DNA of 64,000 nucleotides from Glycine soja (Eukaryota; Streptophyta; Magnoliopsida; Fabales; Fabaceae), in the NCBI RefSeq assembly GCF_004193775.1, contig NC_041002.1, forward strand, positions 19,029,535 to 19,093,534, written 5' to 3'. This document shows positions 22,601 through 33,047 of the stretch, one piece after another; position 1 is the first letter of the stretch; each line of letters opens with the position of its first letter. The notes under the pieces are model-generated. The model was not told the DNA's origin. It saw only the letters and a program-made list of their open reading frames with translations, and ran no database searches. The position numbers were made by a program, and so were the translations under genes.

Positions 22601-23102
22601 ATACAAAGATTTGCATGAGATGTTGCCTTTCGCCCTGCACGGATATAGAACCTCGGTACGAACTTCTACTGGGGCAACACCGTATTCCTTAGTTTATGGG
22701 ATGGAAGCAGTACTCCCGTTTGAGGTGGAAGTTCCTTCTCAGAGGATAATAGCAGAATCCGGCCTAGAAGAGTCGGAATGGGCTCAAGCACGCTACGACC
22801 AATTCAACCTCATTGAAGGTAAGCGTTTGACAGCCATGAGCCATGGGCATTTGTATCAACGAAGAGTAAAGAACGCATTCGACAAGAAGGTACGTCCGCG
22901 CAAGTTCAACGAGGGGGACCTCGTGCTGAAAAAGATGTCCCACGCTATTAAGGATAGTCGAGGCAAGTGGGCCCCGAATTATGAAGGACCTTTCGTGGTG
23001 AAAAGAGCTTTTTCTGGGGGTGCTCTGATACTCACCAACATGGATGACGACGAGCTGCCCTCGCCCGTGAACTCCGATGTAGTTAAACAATATTACGCTT
23101 GA
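19652..23102 (+). pseudogene. pol: pol of element B: RT, RNase H, second RNase H, integrase; five nonsense codons
   Basis: RT: KQKLRRMKPEM (~20029), RMCVDYRDLN (to 20204), YVDD active site at 20478-20489. A native Ty3-type RNase H follows (~20880-21120), then a second, archaeal-like RNase H (~21370-21750) with all four acidic residues: D 21390, E 21504, D 21576, D 21726. Integrase: zinc-binding HEGSFGTHANGH ... CAHVRKCHKC (~22040-22175), then catalytic D 22260, D 22443 and E 22551 (exact D-35-E), and a basic C-terminal domain ending NSDVVKQYYA. In-frame stops: TGA 20205, TAG 20961, TAG 21939, TAG 22122, TAG 22176. The frame is otherwise unshifted from gag through the end. Catalytic residues are intact, but the protein cannot be made whole from this copy. 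Product class: Ty3/gypsy, Tat lineage. Confidence 0.93.
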
Positions 23103-23790
23103 AGTCTGGGGCAATCGAGAGGACCGTTGCGTGTTTTTTATTTCTGAGTTGTTCTCGTTCTTTTTGGTTTCCTCTAGGGATTCCCATTCACTGTATTTGT
23201 CTCGTTTCTTTAAAGATGGGCTAGGTTTCAGTCCTCCCTTTGTTTTCAAACCTTATGTTTTAGATTTGTTATAACTTGAGCCCTCTTCGCTCGGTGTATG
23301 GGGTGCCCCAAACGCTTATTTAAAATTGAATCTAACCAGCCCTCACTAAAAGAAAGTCATCGCATTAGGAACATTCATACATGCACATACACATGCATAT
23401 TTTGTGGTAACAGGGGCAGGGCCTTCTTAGGTCACGGTTAGAAGTCAAGACAAGTTGACTGCGGAAATCAACCAAGGTAAGATGATGACCGGACATGATT
23501 TGCCACGGATTTTGTTTCCTACTTGCAGGTACATAGGGACGGATGCAAGTGGGGATAGGGTCACGACCGACCGATCGTTGCCCCTTCCCGACGCTAAACA
23601 AGCAGAGAACATCGCTGCAAGGCAGCCCAGTATCCTTTGCATTCGCAGTTTCTTTTAATATTGTTTGTTTTAAATAAGTAATCGACACCTAATTCTAATT
23701 TAAGTAGGTTCAAGTAGGCAAACGCTAACCCGTAAGGGAGGAGGAGACATGGTCAATATTCCTTTAAAAAAAAAAAAAATGGCAGGTTAG
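23103..23790 (+). other. Element B post-pol spacer
   Basis: No gene recognised. It begins with the pol trailer (AGTCTGGGGCAATCGAGAGG). The ORFs in this stretch are short and unsupported. Confidence 0.55.
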
Positions 23791-23830
23791 CTCGCCTGGG
23801 CGAGTAACCCCTGCACCCAAATTATAAAAA
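23791..23830 (+). promoter_or_regulatory. Internal promoter-like module of element B (palindrome plus TATA)
   Basis: CTCGCCTGGGCGAG palindrome at 23791-23804, then TTATAAAAA at 23822-23830 followed by a GA-rich stretch. The same combination (GCTCGCCTGGGCGAGC then TATAAATA) forms the core promoter region of the family LTRs, e.g. 30525 and 30569, or 60215 and 60278. It sits upstream of the 3' ORF, not in an LTR. Promoter activity is inferred. Confidence 0.55.
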
Positions 23831-23977
23831 CGAGGGAGGGGAATGTTTTGGCATCCAAAAACTCCCCCCACCCCCTCATTCAAAGGAAAGAACACAAAGG
23901 CTTGCGGTTCTTGCTCCCTCAAGCCACTTTCGGTTGCCTTTTGCTTTCATTTTTGGTGTTATTATTCACTCCAACAA

Positions 23978-25001
23978 GTAAGTATTCAATCCTTGATGTT
24001 TTTAGCTTCCCATTGGTATATTTTCTTCATCTTTTGGTGAGAATGTGCTTATATTTGTGGGGCAGTTTTGGTTCGTTTTTATGCTTGTTTTCTTGAGTTG
24101 AGGATTTGAATGAGAAGGTCTTAGGCCTATGCCGTATTCTGAAGCAATGGGGCATGCCACATTGTCCCCATACTCTTGCAATTTATGTCCAAACATGCGC
24201 TCACCAAGTGCTCGGTGAAATGCCCCAATGATGTATGAATATGATTTTGTAAAATTGGGAGAGTGGGACTGTTTCTTATATGTAGGTACAACATAGGAGA
24301 TTCAAAATAGGTGCCCAAATGCAATTCCAAGCTTAGGAACCCAAACTTGTAGCTTCAATGCAAGGAAACATGCTTGTGGCTAGGAATCCAAAATTTGGTT
24401 TTAGAATTAGAAAAAAACATGAAAATTAGGATTTGCTTGTGAGAGTTTTTGCTCGAATTTGGGCTGCCCCATGTTTGATATAGAGGTAGTGTGGAAAACA
24501 CCTTGCAATAGTGTGTATACATAGGTAAATATAAGGAGCATGAAATTCCTAGCAAAGTGTGAATGATTGTCTTCCTAAATGAATGTATGATAGTGTGGAA
24601 TGTCTTTTTGAATGCAAATATGCGCAGGATGTAATTAGCTTTCCAATATGCATATAAATAAATATGAGTGAAACAGTAAAAATTTGTATGGTGTACTTCA
24701 AATGTATGTAAGTAGTTTGTGATAGCAAATGTTTAGGATATAAATTAGGTGTAAAGTTTGACGCAACACTTTGAGCATGAAAGTGTGTTTTCTTTTTTCA
24801 TAATGTATATAGGTGTATGGCAATTAGAATATGTTTGATGCTCTTGTATGTTGACATGAGTAATGGGATATTTTCTACACATGCGCATGTGCATAAATGG
24901 GTTACATGAGTTTGCTCTAAATCAGGGGGGTTAGCACGACATTTTTGCGTTAAGATAAGCATTATCTTGTAAAACTAACTTCCAAATGTTTGTTCTCGCA
25001 G
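23978..25001 (+). other. Predicted 5'-UTR intron of the 3' ORF transcript
   Basis: GTAAGTATT at 23978 is a near-consensus donor, and TTTGTTCTCGCAG ending 25001 is a good acceptor, 3 nt before the ATG at 25005. The interval is T-rich and contains no long ORF. The donor lies 156 nt after the TATA-like box; LTR promoters here have a GTAAGT donor about 195-217 nt after their TATA. Confidence 0.5.
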
Positions 25002-25004
25002 GAA

Positions 25005-26264
25005 ATGGCCCCGAGGAAACTTGCCTCAAAGAGATCCAGGAAGGATAAAGCGGCCGAAGGAACTAGTTCCGCTCCCGAGTATGACAGTCACCGCTTTAGG
25101 AGCGTTGAACACCAGCAGCGCTTCGAGGCTATCAAGGGATGGTCATTTCTCCGAGAGCGACGCGTCCAACTCAGGGACGATGAGTATACCGATTTCCAGG
25201 AGGAGATAGTTCGCCGGCAGTGGGCATCACTGGTTACCCCCATGGCCAAGTTCGATCCAGACATAGTCCTCGAATTTTATGCCAATGCTTGGCCTACAGA
25301 GGAGGGCGTGCGAGATATGAGGTCTTGGGTGAGGGGTCAGTGGATCCCGTTTGATGCAGATGCTATCGGCCAGCTCCTGGGATATCCTTTAGTGCTGGAA
25401 GAGGGTCAGGAGTGCGAGTATGGCCAGAGGAGGAATCGGTCCGATGGGTTCGATGAGGAGGCCATCGCCCAGTTGCTATGTATACCGGGGTAGGATTTTG
25501 CCCGGACTGCTGTCGGGAGACGGGTGCGGATCATGCGCACCAACATGACCACCCTGACTCAGATCTGGATGACTTTGCTACTCAGCAACATCCAGTCCAG
25601 CAACCATAATTCCGACCTCCCCCTGCCGAAGTGTCAGCTGGTGTACGCCATCCTGACGCGGATGAGCATTCACGTGGCTCAGCTAATCGCTGATGCCATC
25701 TATATATTTGCAGGTATGGCGCCTACCAGGCACCCTCTGGACCCGGATAAGTCCAACAGGGCCCTGGGATTTCCCGCCTTGATCACAGGACTCTGCTAGT
25801 CGTTCGGAGTCCCTGTCGCACCTAGCAAGGTGATTTGGCCGCCCATCACCCGAGCTTTTATTGAGAAGTATTGCACGCAGAGACAGGCCCAGGGGGATGC
25901 TCCGCAGGCCGCAGACGCGCCGCCACCTCATCAAGCCGGTCCAACTGGATCGTTAGATACAGAGCAGTATTTGCGGCATTTGGTTCGCCAGCAGGCGGCC
26001 AACCACCGGGCACATGTACAGACCCATGATTGTCTTTATCAGATGAGCCTCAGCCTGCAGAGCCAGGGCTTTACTTCTTTTCTGTGCCCTACTCCGGACC
26101 AGTTCAGGGTAGAGGTCGCATGGCCTGGAGATTGGCCTAAGGCTTGGGCAGGAGAGGCACCTGCAGAGGCACCAGCAGAGGCTCCCGACGAGGCAGATGA
26201 GGCCCGCGAGGACAAGGGGATGGCCGATTTACTTGATTTCTTAGGAGGAAGTGGGGCTGCATGA
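25005..26264 (+). pseudogene. 3' ORF of element B (plant transposon-type domain protein), two in-frame TAG codons
   Basis: A single frame of 420 codons starting MAPRKLASKRSRKDK (basic, possible nuclear signal). A central domain holds RFEAIKGWSFLRERRVQL, FYANAWPTEEGVRDMRSWV, QLLGYPLVLEEGQECEY, IMRTNMTTLTQIWM and FAGMAPTRHPLDP. A Q-rich segment and an acidic Ala/Glu/Pro C-terminus end at TGA 26264. TAG codons at 25491 and 25797 break it; the first corresponds to Gln in the remnant in element A. I recall this domain as the 'putative plant transposon protein' family common in legume Tat/Ogre elements; no biochemical role is known to me. The ATG at 25005 is preferred because an intron acceptor abuts it and upstream in-frame codons are non-ATG. 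Its separate promoter-like module suggests expression apart from gag-pol. Confidence 0.8.
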
Positions 26265-28160
26265 TTGGGAGATCCCTTGGTCCATATTTCTTTTTGTTTC
26301 CATTTTTCTTGGTATATATCACCTTATTTTTGTTTGACTAAGGGACTAATGTTTGTTTCATTTTGATTGTCTTTTGTTTTGTGCATACATGTCGTTTGAA
26401 TTGTTATGTTAGTATTTATTTCGTTGTTGTCAATAGTGTCTGTTGAAATTCTGGAATCGCGTAGAATTTTTCATTTAGGAACATTGTCCTAAAAGTAAAA
26501 TGAACCAAAAATCCTAATAAAAAGAAAGAAGCGTTGTGAATAAAAGTCATGTTCATAAAGAAAAGAAAAAGGTTTTTATTTATACATATGTGTAAAAAGA
26601 AGGTGTGTATAAAAGGTTTTTTTGTGTATAAAAAAATACGTGTAGAGAAATTCTTGTGTGTGTGAACAACGAGTGTATATAAAGAAACTTTTGTATAAAC
26701 CATAGGTGTGTGTTGGAGAAAAATGAAAAAGATCTTTGAATATAAATAGGGTTTGACTGTGTGACGTAAAGAGAGAGAGTTCCAATGCGTGTACAGAAAA
26801 AGTTTGTTATGTATGAAAATATAGATGTACAAAGAAAGGTTTTCCTCATAAAGGACCATAGGTGTATAATTTTGTGAATATATAAAAATGAAACAAAAAG
26901 GAAAAAGAAAGAAAGACCGCAAAGGTCGACATGTTATAGTTAAGAAGTATAAATCATTCGTAAAGAGCAAACGTATCTTCTGGAAACAAGGGACTGATGC
27001 TAAGAGTTTATTTTCCGGAATGAACCGAGATAAGGATGGATGAATTCATTGAACTGATGAAAGAACATAACTTGGAAATGTTGGGTCTGTCTGTGTAAAT
27101 TCCCAACCGTAGTATCACAATGCCATAAACAGGATGCTTGAGTGCCCACCTGGCTGTAGCCATGACTAATTTTGCAGGTTGTTTTCAAATCATCATTGTC
27201 ACGCGTGCCTTATGGAGTGATAGGGGAGTTCGGCCCGAGACCAACACCTTGACACCCAAATTTGTTTTGCCCCAGATATCAAGATTGGGTTCCCACAATA
27301 AAAGACCCCATTAAGACACAACCTTAGACCTTTTTGAACCTTGGCCTATAAAAAAGGAATCCTCATCCTTTCCCCCGAAGCAAAGGACAGCGGATTCTCC
27401 TCAAGGGAGAGCAAATAGAATGCTAAAACCCAATTTCCCAAAGAAAGGGATGGGGAAGGAAAAGTGAAAAGAAAGAGAAGGAAGGAATGGAAAGAAAGAA
27501 AAAGAAAAAGATGAAAATAAAGAAAAAAACAAAAGAAAGGAAAAAGGGATTCCCGATCAAAGATCGAAATGAAGTAAAAAGGGAAAAAAGGCAATTCTCG
27601 ATCAATGAAAGAAAGAGAACGAAAGATCTTCAGACCAGATAAATTTTCAACAAGGTAAGGGACTACCGGCAAAGGAAACCCCATTTTTGGTGTCTCTTCC
27701 CTTCAGATCGCCATTCTCGACTGGCGAAGTCCCACCCCACATGAACAAAGAGGAAAAGACCGAAGCACCCAGCTTCCTCTCCAAAAACACCACCCTCGAG
27801 AAAATCCTATAGGTCCGTGATCGTACATTTGATCTTTGATTCGATAGGAAGTCGTGTGCAAAATAGAGTCATGGTGCATTTATGGTTTGGGAATAGGATA
27901 AAACACTTGCCTTGTGAGTTTTATACACTATGAGTGATTTATTTTCAGCTTAGCCCAATGTTTCCCCAGCATGTTCATTTAAAAGCTAAAAGTTGACATC
28001 CTACCCTTCATTCTCGATTACAAGGAAGATTACCCTTAGCACAAGTATATTGTTTCTCTAAGATATGGTGCTCTCGCGAATGATTTATTTTTCTTTGCAA
28101 GAAGCATGTTTGCTTTTGTAGGTGGAAAGACCCGGTGGATCGTTCGGTCCTGCCGACCAA
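26265..28160 (+). other. Element B 3' untranslated spacer with purine-rich tract
   Basis: No gene. 26500-26900 is AT-rich with scattered GTGTATAAA-type words. 27420-27640 is strongly purine-rich (AAAGAAAGAAAAAGAAAAAG type), the same-sense counterpart of the tract in element A at 3.8-4.2 kb. Confidence 0.6.
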
Positions 28161-28164
28161 TCTT

Positions 28165-29800
28165 TTTCGGAGTCCCATGAATTGCGTTTTCGTTCATGTG
28201 TCCTCCACCTTCGAGTTTGGGGCCATGCGTAGTGATTGCTTAGTGCAATTCTCCATTCTCAACCTTTTTCGGAGCCCCATGAATTGCATTTTCGTTCATG
28301 TGTCCTCCACCTTCGAGTTTGGAGCCATGCGTAGTGATTGCTTAGTGCAATTCTCCATTCTCAATCTTTTTCGGAGCCCCATGAATTGCGTTTTCGTTCA
28401 TGTGTCCTCCACCTTCGAGTTTGGAGCCATGCGTAGTGATTGCTTAGTGCAATTCTCCATTCTCAACCCTTTTTCGGAGCCCCATGAATTGCATTTTCGT
28501 TCATGTGACCTCCACCTTCGAGTTTGGAGCCATGCGTAGTGATTGCTTAGTGCAATTCTCCATTCTCAATCTTTTTCGGAGCCCCATAAATTGCATTTTC
28601 GTTCATGTGTTCTCCACCTTCGAGTTTGGAGCCATGCGTAGTGATTTCTTAGTGCAATTCTCCATTCTCAATCTTTTTCGGAGCCCCATGAATTGCGTTT
28701 TTGTTCATGTGCCCTCCACCTTCGAGTTTGGAGCCATGTGTAGTGATTGCTTAGTGCAATTCTCCATTCTCAATCTTTTTCGGAGCCCCATGAATTGCGT
28801 TTTCGTTCATGTGCCCTCCACCTTCGAGTTTGGAGCCATGCGTAGTGATTGCTTAGTGCAATTCTCCATTCTCAACCCTTTTTCGGAGCCCCGTGAATTG
28901 CATTTTCGTTCTTGTGTCCTCCACCTTCGAGTTCGGAGCCATGCGTAGTGATTGCTTAGTGCAATTCTCCATTCTCAACCCTTTTTCGGAGCCTCATGAA
29001 TTGCGTTTTCGTTCATGTGTCCTCGACCTTCGAGTTTGGAACCATGCGTAGTGATTGCTTAGTTCAATTCTCCATTCTCAACCCTTTTTCGGAGTCCCAT
29101 GAATTTCGTTTTCGTTCATGTGTCCTCCACCTTCGAGTTTGGAGCCATGCGTAGTGATTGCTTAGTGCAATTCTCCATTCTCAACCCTTTTTCGGAGCCC
29201 CATGAATTGCGTTTTCGTTCATGCATCCTCCACCTTCGAGTTTGGAGCCATGCGTAGTGATTGCTTAATGCAATTCTCCATTCTCAACCCTTTTTCGGAG
29301 CCTCATGAATTGCGTTTTCGTTCATGCGTCCTCCACCTTAGAGTTTGGAGCCATGCGTAGTGATTGCTTAGTGCAATTCTCCATTCTCAACCCTTTTTCG
29401 GAGCCCCATGAATTGCCTTTTCGTTCATGCGTCCTCCACCTTCGAGTTTGGAGCCACGCGTAGTGATTGCTTAATGCAATTCTCCATTCTCAACCCTTTT
29501 TCGGAGCCTCATGAATTGCGTTTTCGTTCATGCGTCCTCCACCTTAGAGTTTGGAGCCATGCGTAGTGATTGCTTAGTGCAATTCTCCATTCTCAACCCT
29601 TTTTTGGAGCCCCATGATTTGCGTTTTCGTTCATGGATCCTCCACCCACGAGTTTGGAGCCATGCGTAGTGATTGCTTAGTGCAATTCTCCATTCTCAAC
29701 CCTTTTTTCGGACCCCCATGAATTGCGTTTTCGTTCATGCATCCTCCACCCACGAGTTTGGAGCCATGTGTAGTGATTGCTGAGTGCAATCCTCCATTCT
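28165..29800 (+). repeat. ~102-bp tandem array (about 16 copies) in element B 3' UTR
   Basis: The TTTTTCGGAGCCCCATGAAT start recurs every 102-103 bp (e.g. 28270, 28372, 28475). Each unit carries GAATTGC near its start and GCAATTC near its end, a 7-bp inverted pair. Copies diverge by several bases each, more toward the right end. The long open frames here are by-products of the repeat. Confidence 0.92.
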
Positions 29801-30057
29801 CCAGAGTTTTTCATCGTCAAGGCGGATCCTCTTGACTGGGAATGTGATCTTTGTTATGTTCCCGATTATTTCTTTTTTCCCAAAAGTGTATATGTATATT
29901 ATATTTGTTGTTCTTGTTGTTGTTTGTATTGTGTTGTGCAGAAAAGAAAAAGAAGGAGTAGAGACGAGAGTTGTCATGGACTAATCAAGGAAAGGGCAAG
30001 ATGGACGAAATCAGTGTCTTATCTTTGCTTTCCTCTTATCTCCGATAAAAGGTAAGT
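29801..30057 (+). other. Spacer between array and PPT of element B
   Basis: No gene. The last ~65 bp (GATGGACGAAATCAGTGTC onward) match the inverted copy at 38485-38552, next to the LTR at 36145-38471. Confidence 0.6.
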
Positions 30058-30070
30058 AAAGAGGGGCAAC
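30058..30070 (+). other. Polypurine tract of element B
   Basis: AAAGAGGGGCAAC directly before the 3' LTR start at 30071. Confidence 0.88.
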
Positions 30071-31677
30071 TGTCATACCCTAATTTCGTCCGGGGATTAT
30101 TACTTGTTGACATGCAACCTTTGGTTAGCCGCTTTGAGATACTTGGCGTCCTTTGTTGCACAATAAATGAAGTCTCGAGACGTGTCAGAAATCAAAAGGA
30201 AGCAGGCTAGCGCAATCTGTGAAATTCCGTGATGTGGCGAAAATCGAAAAGAGGTGTTTTTGCGTAATCCGTGAGTTTCCGTAACTTCTTCGAAAGCTAA
30301 AAAAGAGTAAATATATATTCCGTAAGAATTCGTAACCTTGCGGAAGGAAAATAAGTATCGTTACGAAATTCGTAAGGTTTCGTAACATTACGAAAAAAAG
30401 AAATACCAAAAAAATAGAAGGGGGTGCATTTAGTAAAAAAGGGGGTACAAAATGGCAATCTGGCCCACTTGGGCCTTCCAGATCCTTCCTCCAGAAGGCT
30501 GTTGCTTCTGGAGGAAGCAACCTTGCTCGCCTGGGCGAGCTGGGTGGCAAGCTCCTCCCCTATTTTGCTATAAATAGGGGGAGGAGTGAAGAAGAAAAGG
30601 GTTCAGCCTTCTTGGCATTTCGTATTCTCTTAAATTTGCTGAGGAAAATTGTTTCCGTGAAGAAAATCCAAGCCGAGGCGCTTCCGTAACGTTTCCGTGA
30701 GTAATTACGCGAAGATTCTCGATCGTTCTTCAAATATTCATCGTTCGTTCTTCGTTTTCTTCAGTCTTCAACGAGTAAGTACTTCAAACCGAGTTTTTCA
30801 ATTCATTCTATGTACCCGTGGTGGTCCACATTTTGTTTCATGTATTTTTATTCTCGTTTTCATTCGCTTTTTATACCCCCTTTTGACGTGCTTAAGCCAT
30901 TTATTTAAGTCATTTCTCGCCTAATCTAAAAATAAAATAAATTTCCACCGATCGTTTGAATTGCATCATCCGTTAATTTCGGTTAAAATGAATTCCGACC
31001 GTTCGGTTGTGCCGTAACCACGTTGGAAATCAAAAAAGAGGTAAAATAATAATATAATAATAACAAAAAATGCCTTTTAGTAAAATAAAGCGAAAAAAAC
31101 AATCGGACGTTTTTCTCTTTGGGATTTCTCATTCTTAATTGAATTGACTAATAACTAAAGTGAAACTAAGGCTAAAAGCAACTCGCCTAGTCAAGCTCGT
31201 CCACAAAAATAGGGTTTTGAAAGTTTATCATTTAAGTTTCTTACCAAGTAAAATGGATCATTTTTAAGGTCCAATGCCTTAAAATGATCACCTTTCAAGT
31301 AAAAAGAATCGCTTGATTCACACTTAAGAAAGAACTACGTAGGTCTGATTTCCTCTCCAAAGGAGGGTACGTAGGAGCAAAAGCCCTGCTTTTGTCGACC
31401 TCAAAAAATAAAAAGAAATAAAAGTTAAGGTAACACAATTTCCACAAATCTAAAAAATAGGTTGTTGTCCTTTGAGACAAACGTGAGAGGTGCTAATACC
31501 TTCCTCAAGCGTAAATACAACTCCCGAACTTAGAATTTTCATTTTGACCGGTTTCCATCGGTTTTTTCGACGTTTTCCACAAATAAACGTTGGTGGCGAC
31601 TCCGCGCATCTTTCCTCCTTTGGAAAACGCACCCGTGAGCCTCGCCCTCGCTCGCCCGTGAAGGGCACCTTGCGACA
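30071..31677 (+). mobile_element. 3' LTR of element B (1607 bp)
   Basis: TGTCATACCC...TTGCGACA. It contains a 10-bp-stem hairpin CCTCCAGAAG/CTTCTGGAGG (30488-30514), the GCTCGCCTGGGCGAGC palindrome (30525-30540), TATAAATA (30569-30576) and a GTAAGT donor-like site (30775-30780). One TACGTAG hairpin module lies near 31333-31375. The flank after it is CTCTA (31678-31682), the expected target duplication. Confidence 0.9.
30569..30576 (+). promoter_or_regulatory. TATA box of element B 3' LTR
   Basis: TATAAATA followed by GGGG, 29 nt downstream of the GGCGAG palindrome. Confidence 0.75.
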
Positions 31678-31843
31678 CTCTAGAAGCTTCCTCGTGGCTT
31701 CTTTGAGAAGCTTTCTCAAGAGGCTTCTTTGAGAAGCTAGATCCTTATCTATCCACAACCCTCTATTAACTAAATTAACCTCCTTAAAATTAATTACGGA
31801 TAAAAATAACACAACAAATAATCAAACATCAAACATAATTACT

Positions 31844-31883
<40 letters not shown>

Positions 31884-31895
31884 CAGGGTGTTACA
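31678..31895 (-). mobile_element. LTR fragment interrupted by element B
   Basis: Reading leftward from 31895 it begins TGTAACACCCTG, a typical LTR start, then a (TA)n tract (31848-31879) and a CTTCTCAAAGAAGC-rich stretch. The remainder should lie left of the window beyond B. The family is unknown. Confidence 0.5.
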
Positions 31896-32850
31896 TAATG
31901 GCATTGGATAGAAGACTCCAAGAAGATTGGGTCAGCGATGCAAGAGAAGGCCCTAGGGTTCTCATGAGCCTTAGGGTAGATTTCGGGCCCATGGGCTTAG
32001 TACGAGCCCGCTTATCTTTGTACATATTAGATTAAGGTTTCATTATTTTTGGGCCTTGTATTTAGGGCTCCATAATATAGGTAAGGTACCCTAGAAATGT
32101 AGGATTTTTCAGCCCTTGTATTTTAGGGCACCTAGATTAGTTTTTTTGTATTAGGGGTAGTTTTGTAATTTCACATGCATTAAGTGAATATCTGATGTGT
32201 GTGGTTGGAAATAAATTTAATTGAATTGGGAGAAGCCCAATCCAATTAAATTTTAGAGGGGGAGGTGAGCATTTGCTTGCTACACCCCATTGCCACATCA
32301 TATAGTCACACTTTGTGCATGTCCTTCATGCTTTACATGCCTCATGACACCTAAGCACACTTAGTGAAGAATCTTGGACTTGATCTTGGATTAGTGGGCT
32401 GAACCATAGCTAAAATTCACTAATCATAATTAGTGAAATTTTGGCTACAAAATTTGGCTCCACAAATTCAATTTCAAATTCAAGTGAAATTTGAATAGAA
32501 ATTCAAATTTCCCTCCAATTTTGTATGACACTTAGGCTATAAATAGAAGCCACGTGTGTGCATTTTTTCAATTTTGATCATTTGAATATTAAACTTCAGA
32601 TTTCAGAGTTCTTTTAGAGCACAAAATTTCGTGCTCATCTCTTCCTCTCCCTTCATTCATCTCCTTCTTCCTCCAAGCTCTTATCCATGGCCTCCTATGA
32701 TGGTGAGCTTTTTCTAGACTCATCTTCTCCTTGAAGTGGCGTCTCCTCTCTCTCTTCCTTCTCCATTCCGCTACCATTCATCTTCCAAGAAGCAAAGGAA
32801 TCCATTGATGAAGAAGATCCTAGGCCTACAAGCTCAAATGGAGCTTACAT
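31896..32850 (+). mobile_element. LTR-like remnant (Ty3/gypsy type)
   Basis: It has the composition of an LTR: GGGCCTTGTATTTAGGGC repeats, a TATA box in GGCTATAAATAGAAGCC (~32540) and a CT-rich leader, ending GGAGCTTACATCA near 32850. It resembles the LTR of element F (GGGCCTTGTATTTTGG, TTTATAAATAGAACC). Neither terminus is certain and no PBS follows. Confidence 0.45.
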
Positions 32851-33047
32851 CACTATCCTTACAGGAAGGACAAAATGAAGATATACATAAAGTCCACTAA
32901 ATACAGACTTTTGATAATCATTACAAATGGAGACATACCCATTCCTAGACTAGAAGCAGCATGGATAGATGCAAACCTTGCTATAATGGAGCTAAATGCA
33001 AAAGCTTGTTATACTCTGACATGCGCTCTGTCTAGCAATAAGCATAA
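32851..33047 (+). pseudogene. gag: Ty1/copia gag fragment (N-terminal)
   Basis: Translation gives KMKIYIKSTKYRLLIIITNG and LAIMELNAKACYTLTCALSS, typical of copia gag N-terminal regions (SIRE/Maximus-like by resemblance). It is cut at about 33047 by a minus-strand family fragment; the same gag resumes at about 38553. Confidence 0.65.

Larger units (their letters stand above)
15897..31677 (+). mobile_element. Element B: pol-bearing Tat/Ogre-type LTR retrotransposon (5' LTR outside window)
   Basis: The interior (15897-30070) holds gag, protease, G-patch, an intron, RT, RNase H, a second RNase H, integrase, a separate 3' ORF, a ~102-bp array and the PPT, followed by the 3' LTR (30071-31677). The 5' LTR is missing because element A interrupts just before gag; the rest should lie left of the window. 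Dual RNase H, the PRO/RT intron and the extra 3' ORF are hallmarks of the Tat/Ogre branch of Ty3/gypsy (established knowledge). It shares PBS/PPT/LTR ends with A, C and D, making it the type of element that could have supplied them with enzymes. This copy itself has at least seven nonsense codons in gag-pol. Confidence 0.9.

Noticed and set aside
26416..26970. 184-codon minus-strand ORF with many Phe/His/Tyr
   Set aside because: AT-rich 3' UTR of element B; low complexity, no family, opposite to element sense.
28135..28948. Long repetitive ORFs (FRSPMNCVFVHVSSTFEFGA type)
   Set aside because: By-product of the ~102-bp array; frames shift with copy length and no protein family is recognised.
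30185..30550. 121-codon minus-strand ORF in B's LTR
   Set aside because: Lies across the LTR core promoter, has no recognisable domain, and equivalent ORFs in other LTRs are not conserved.
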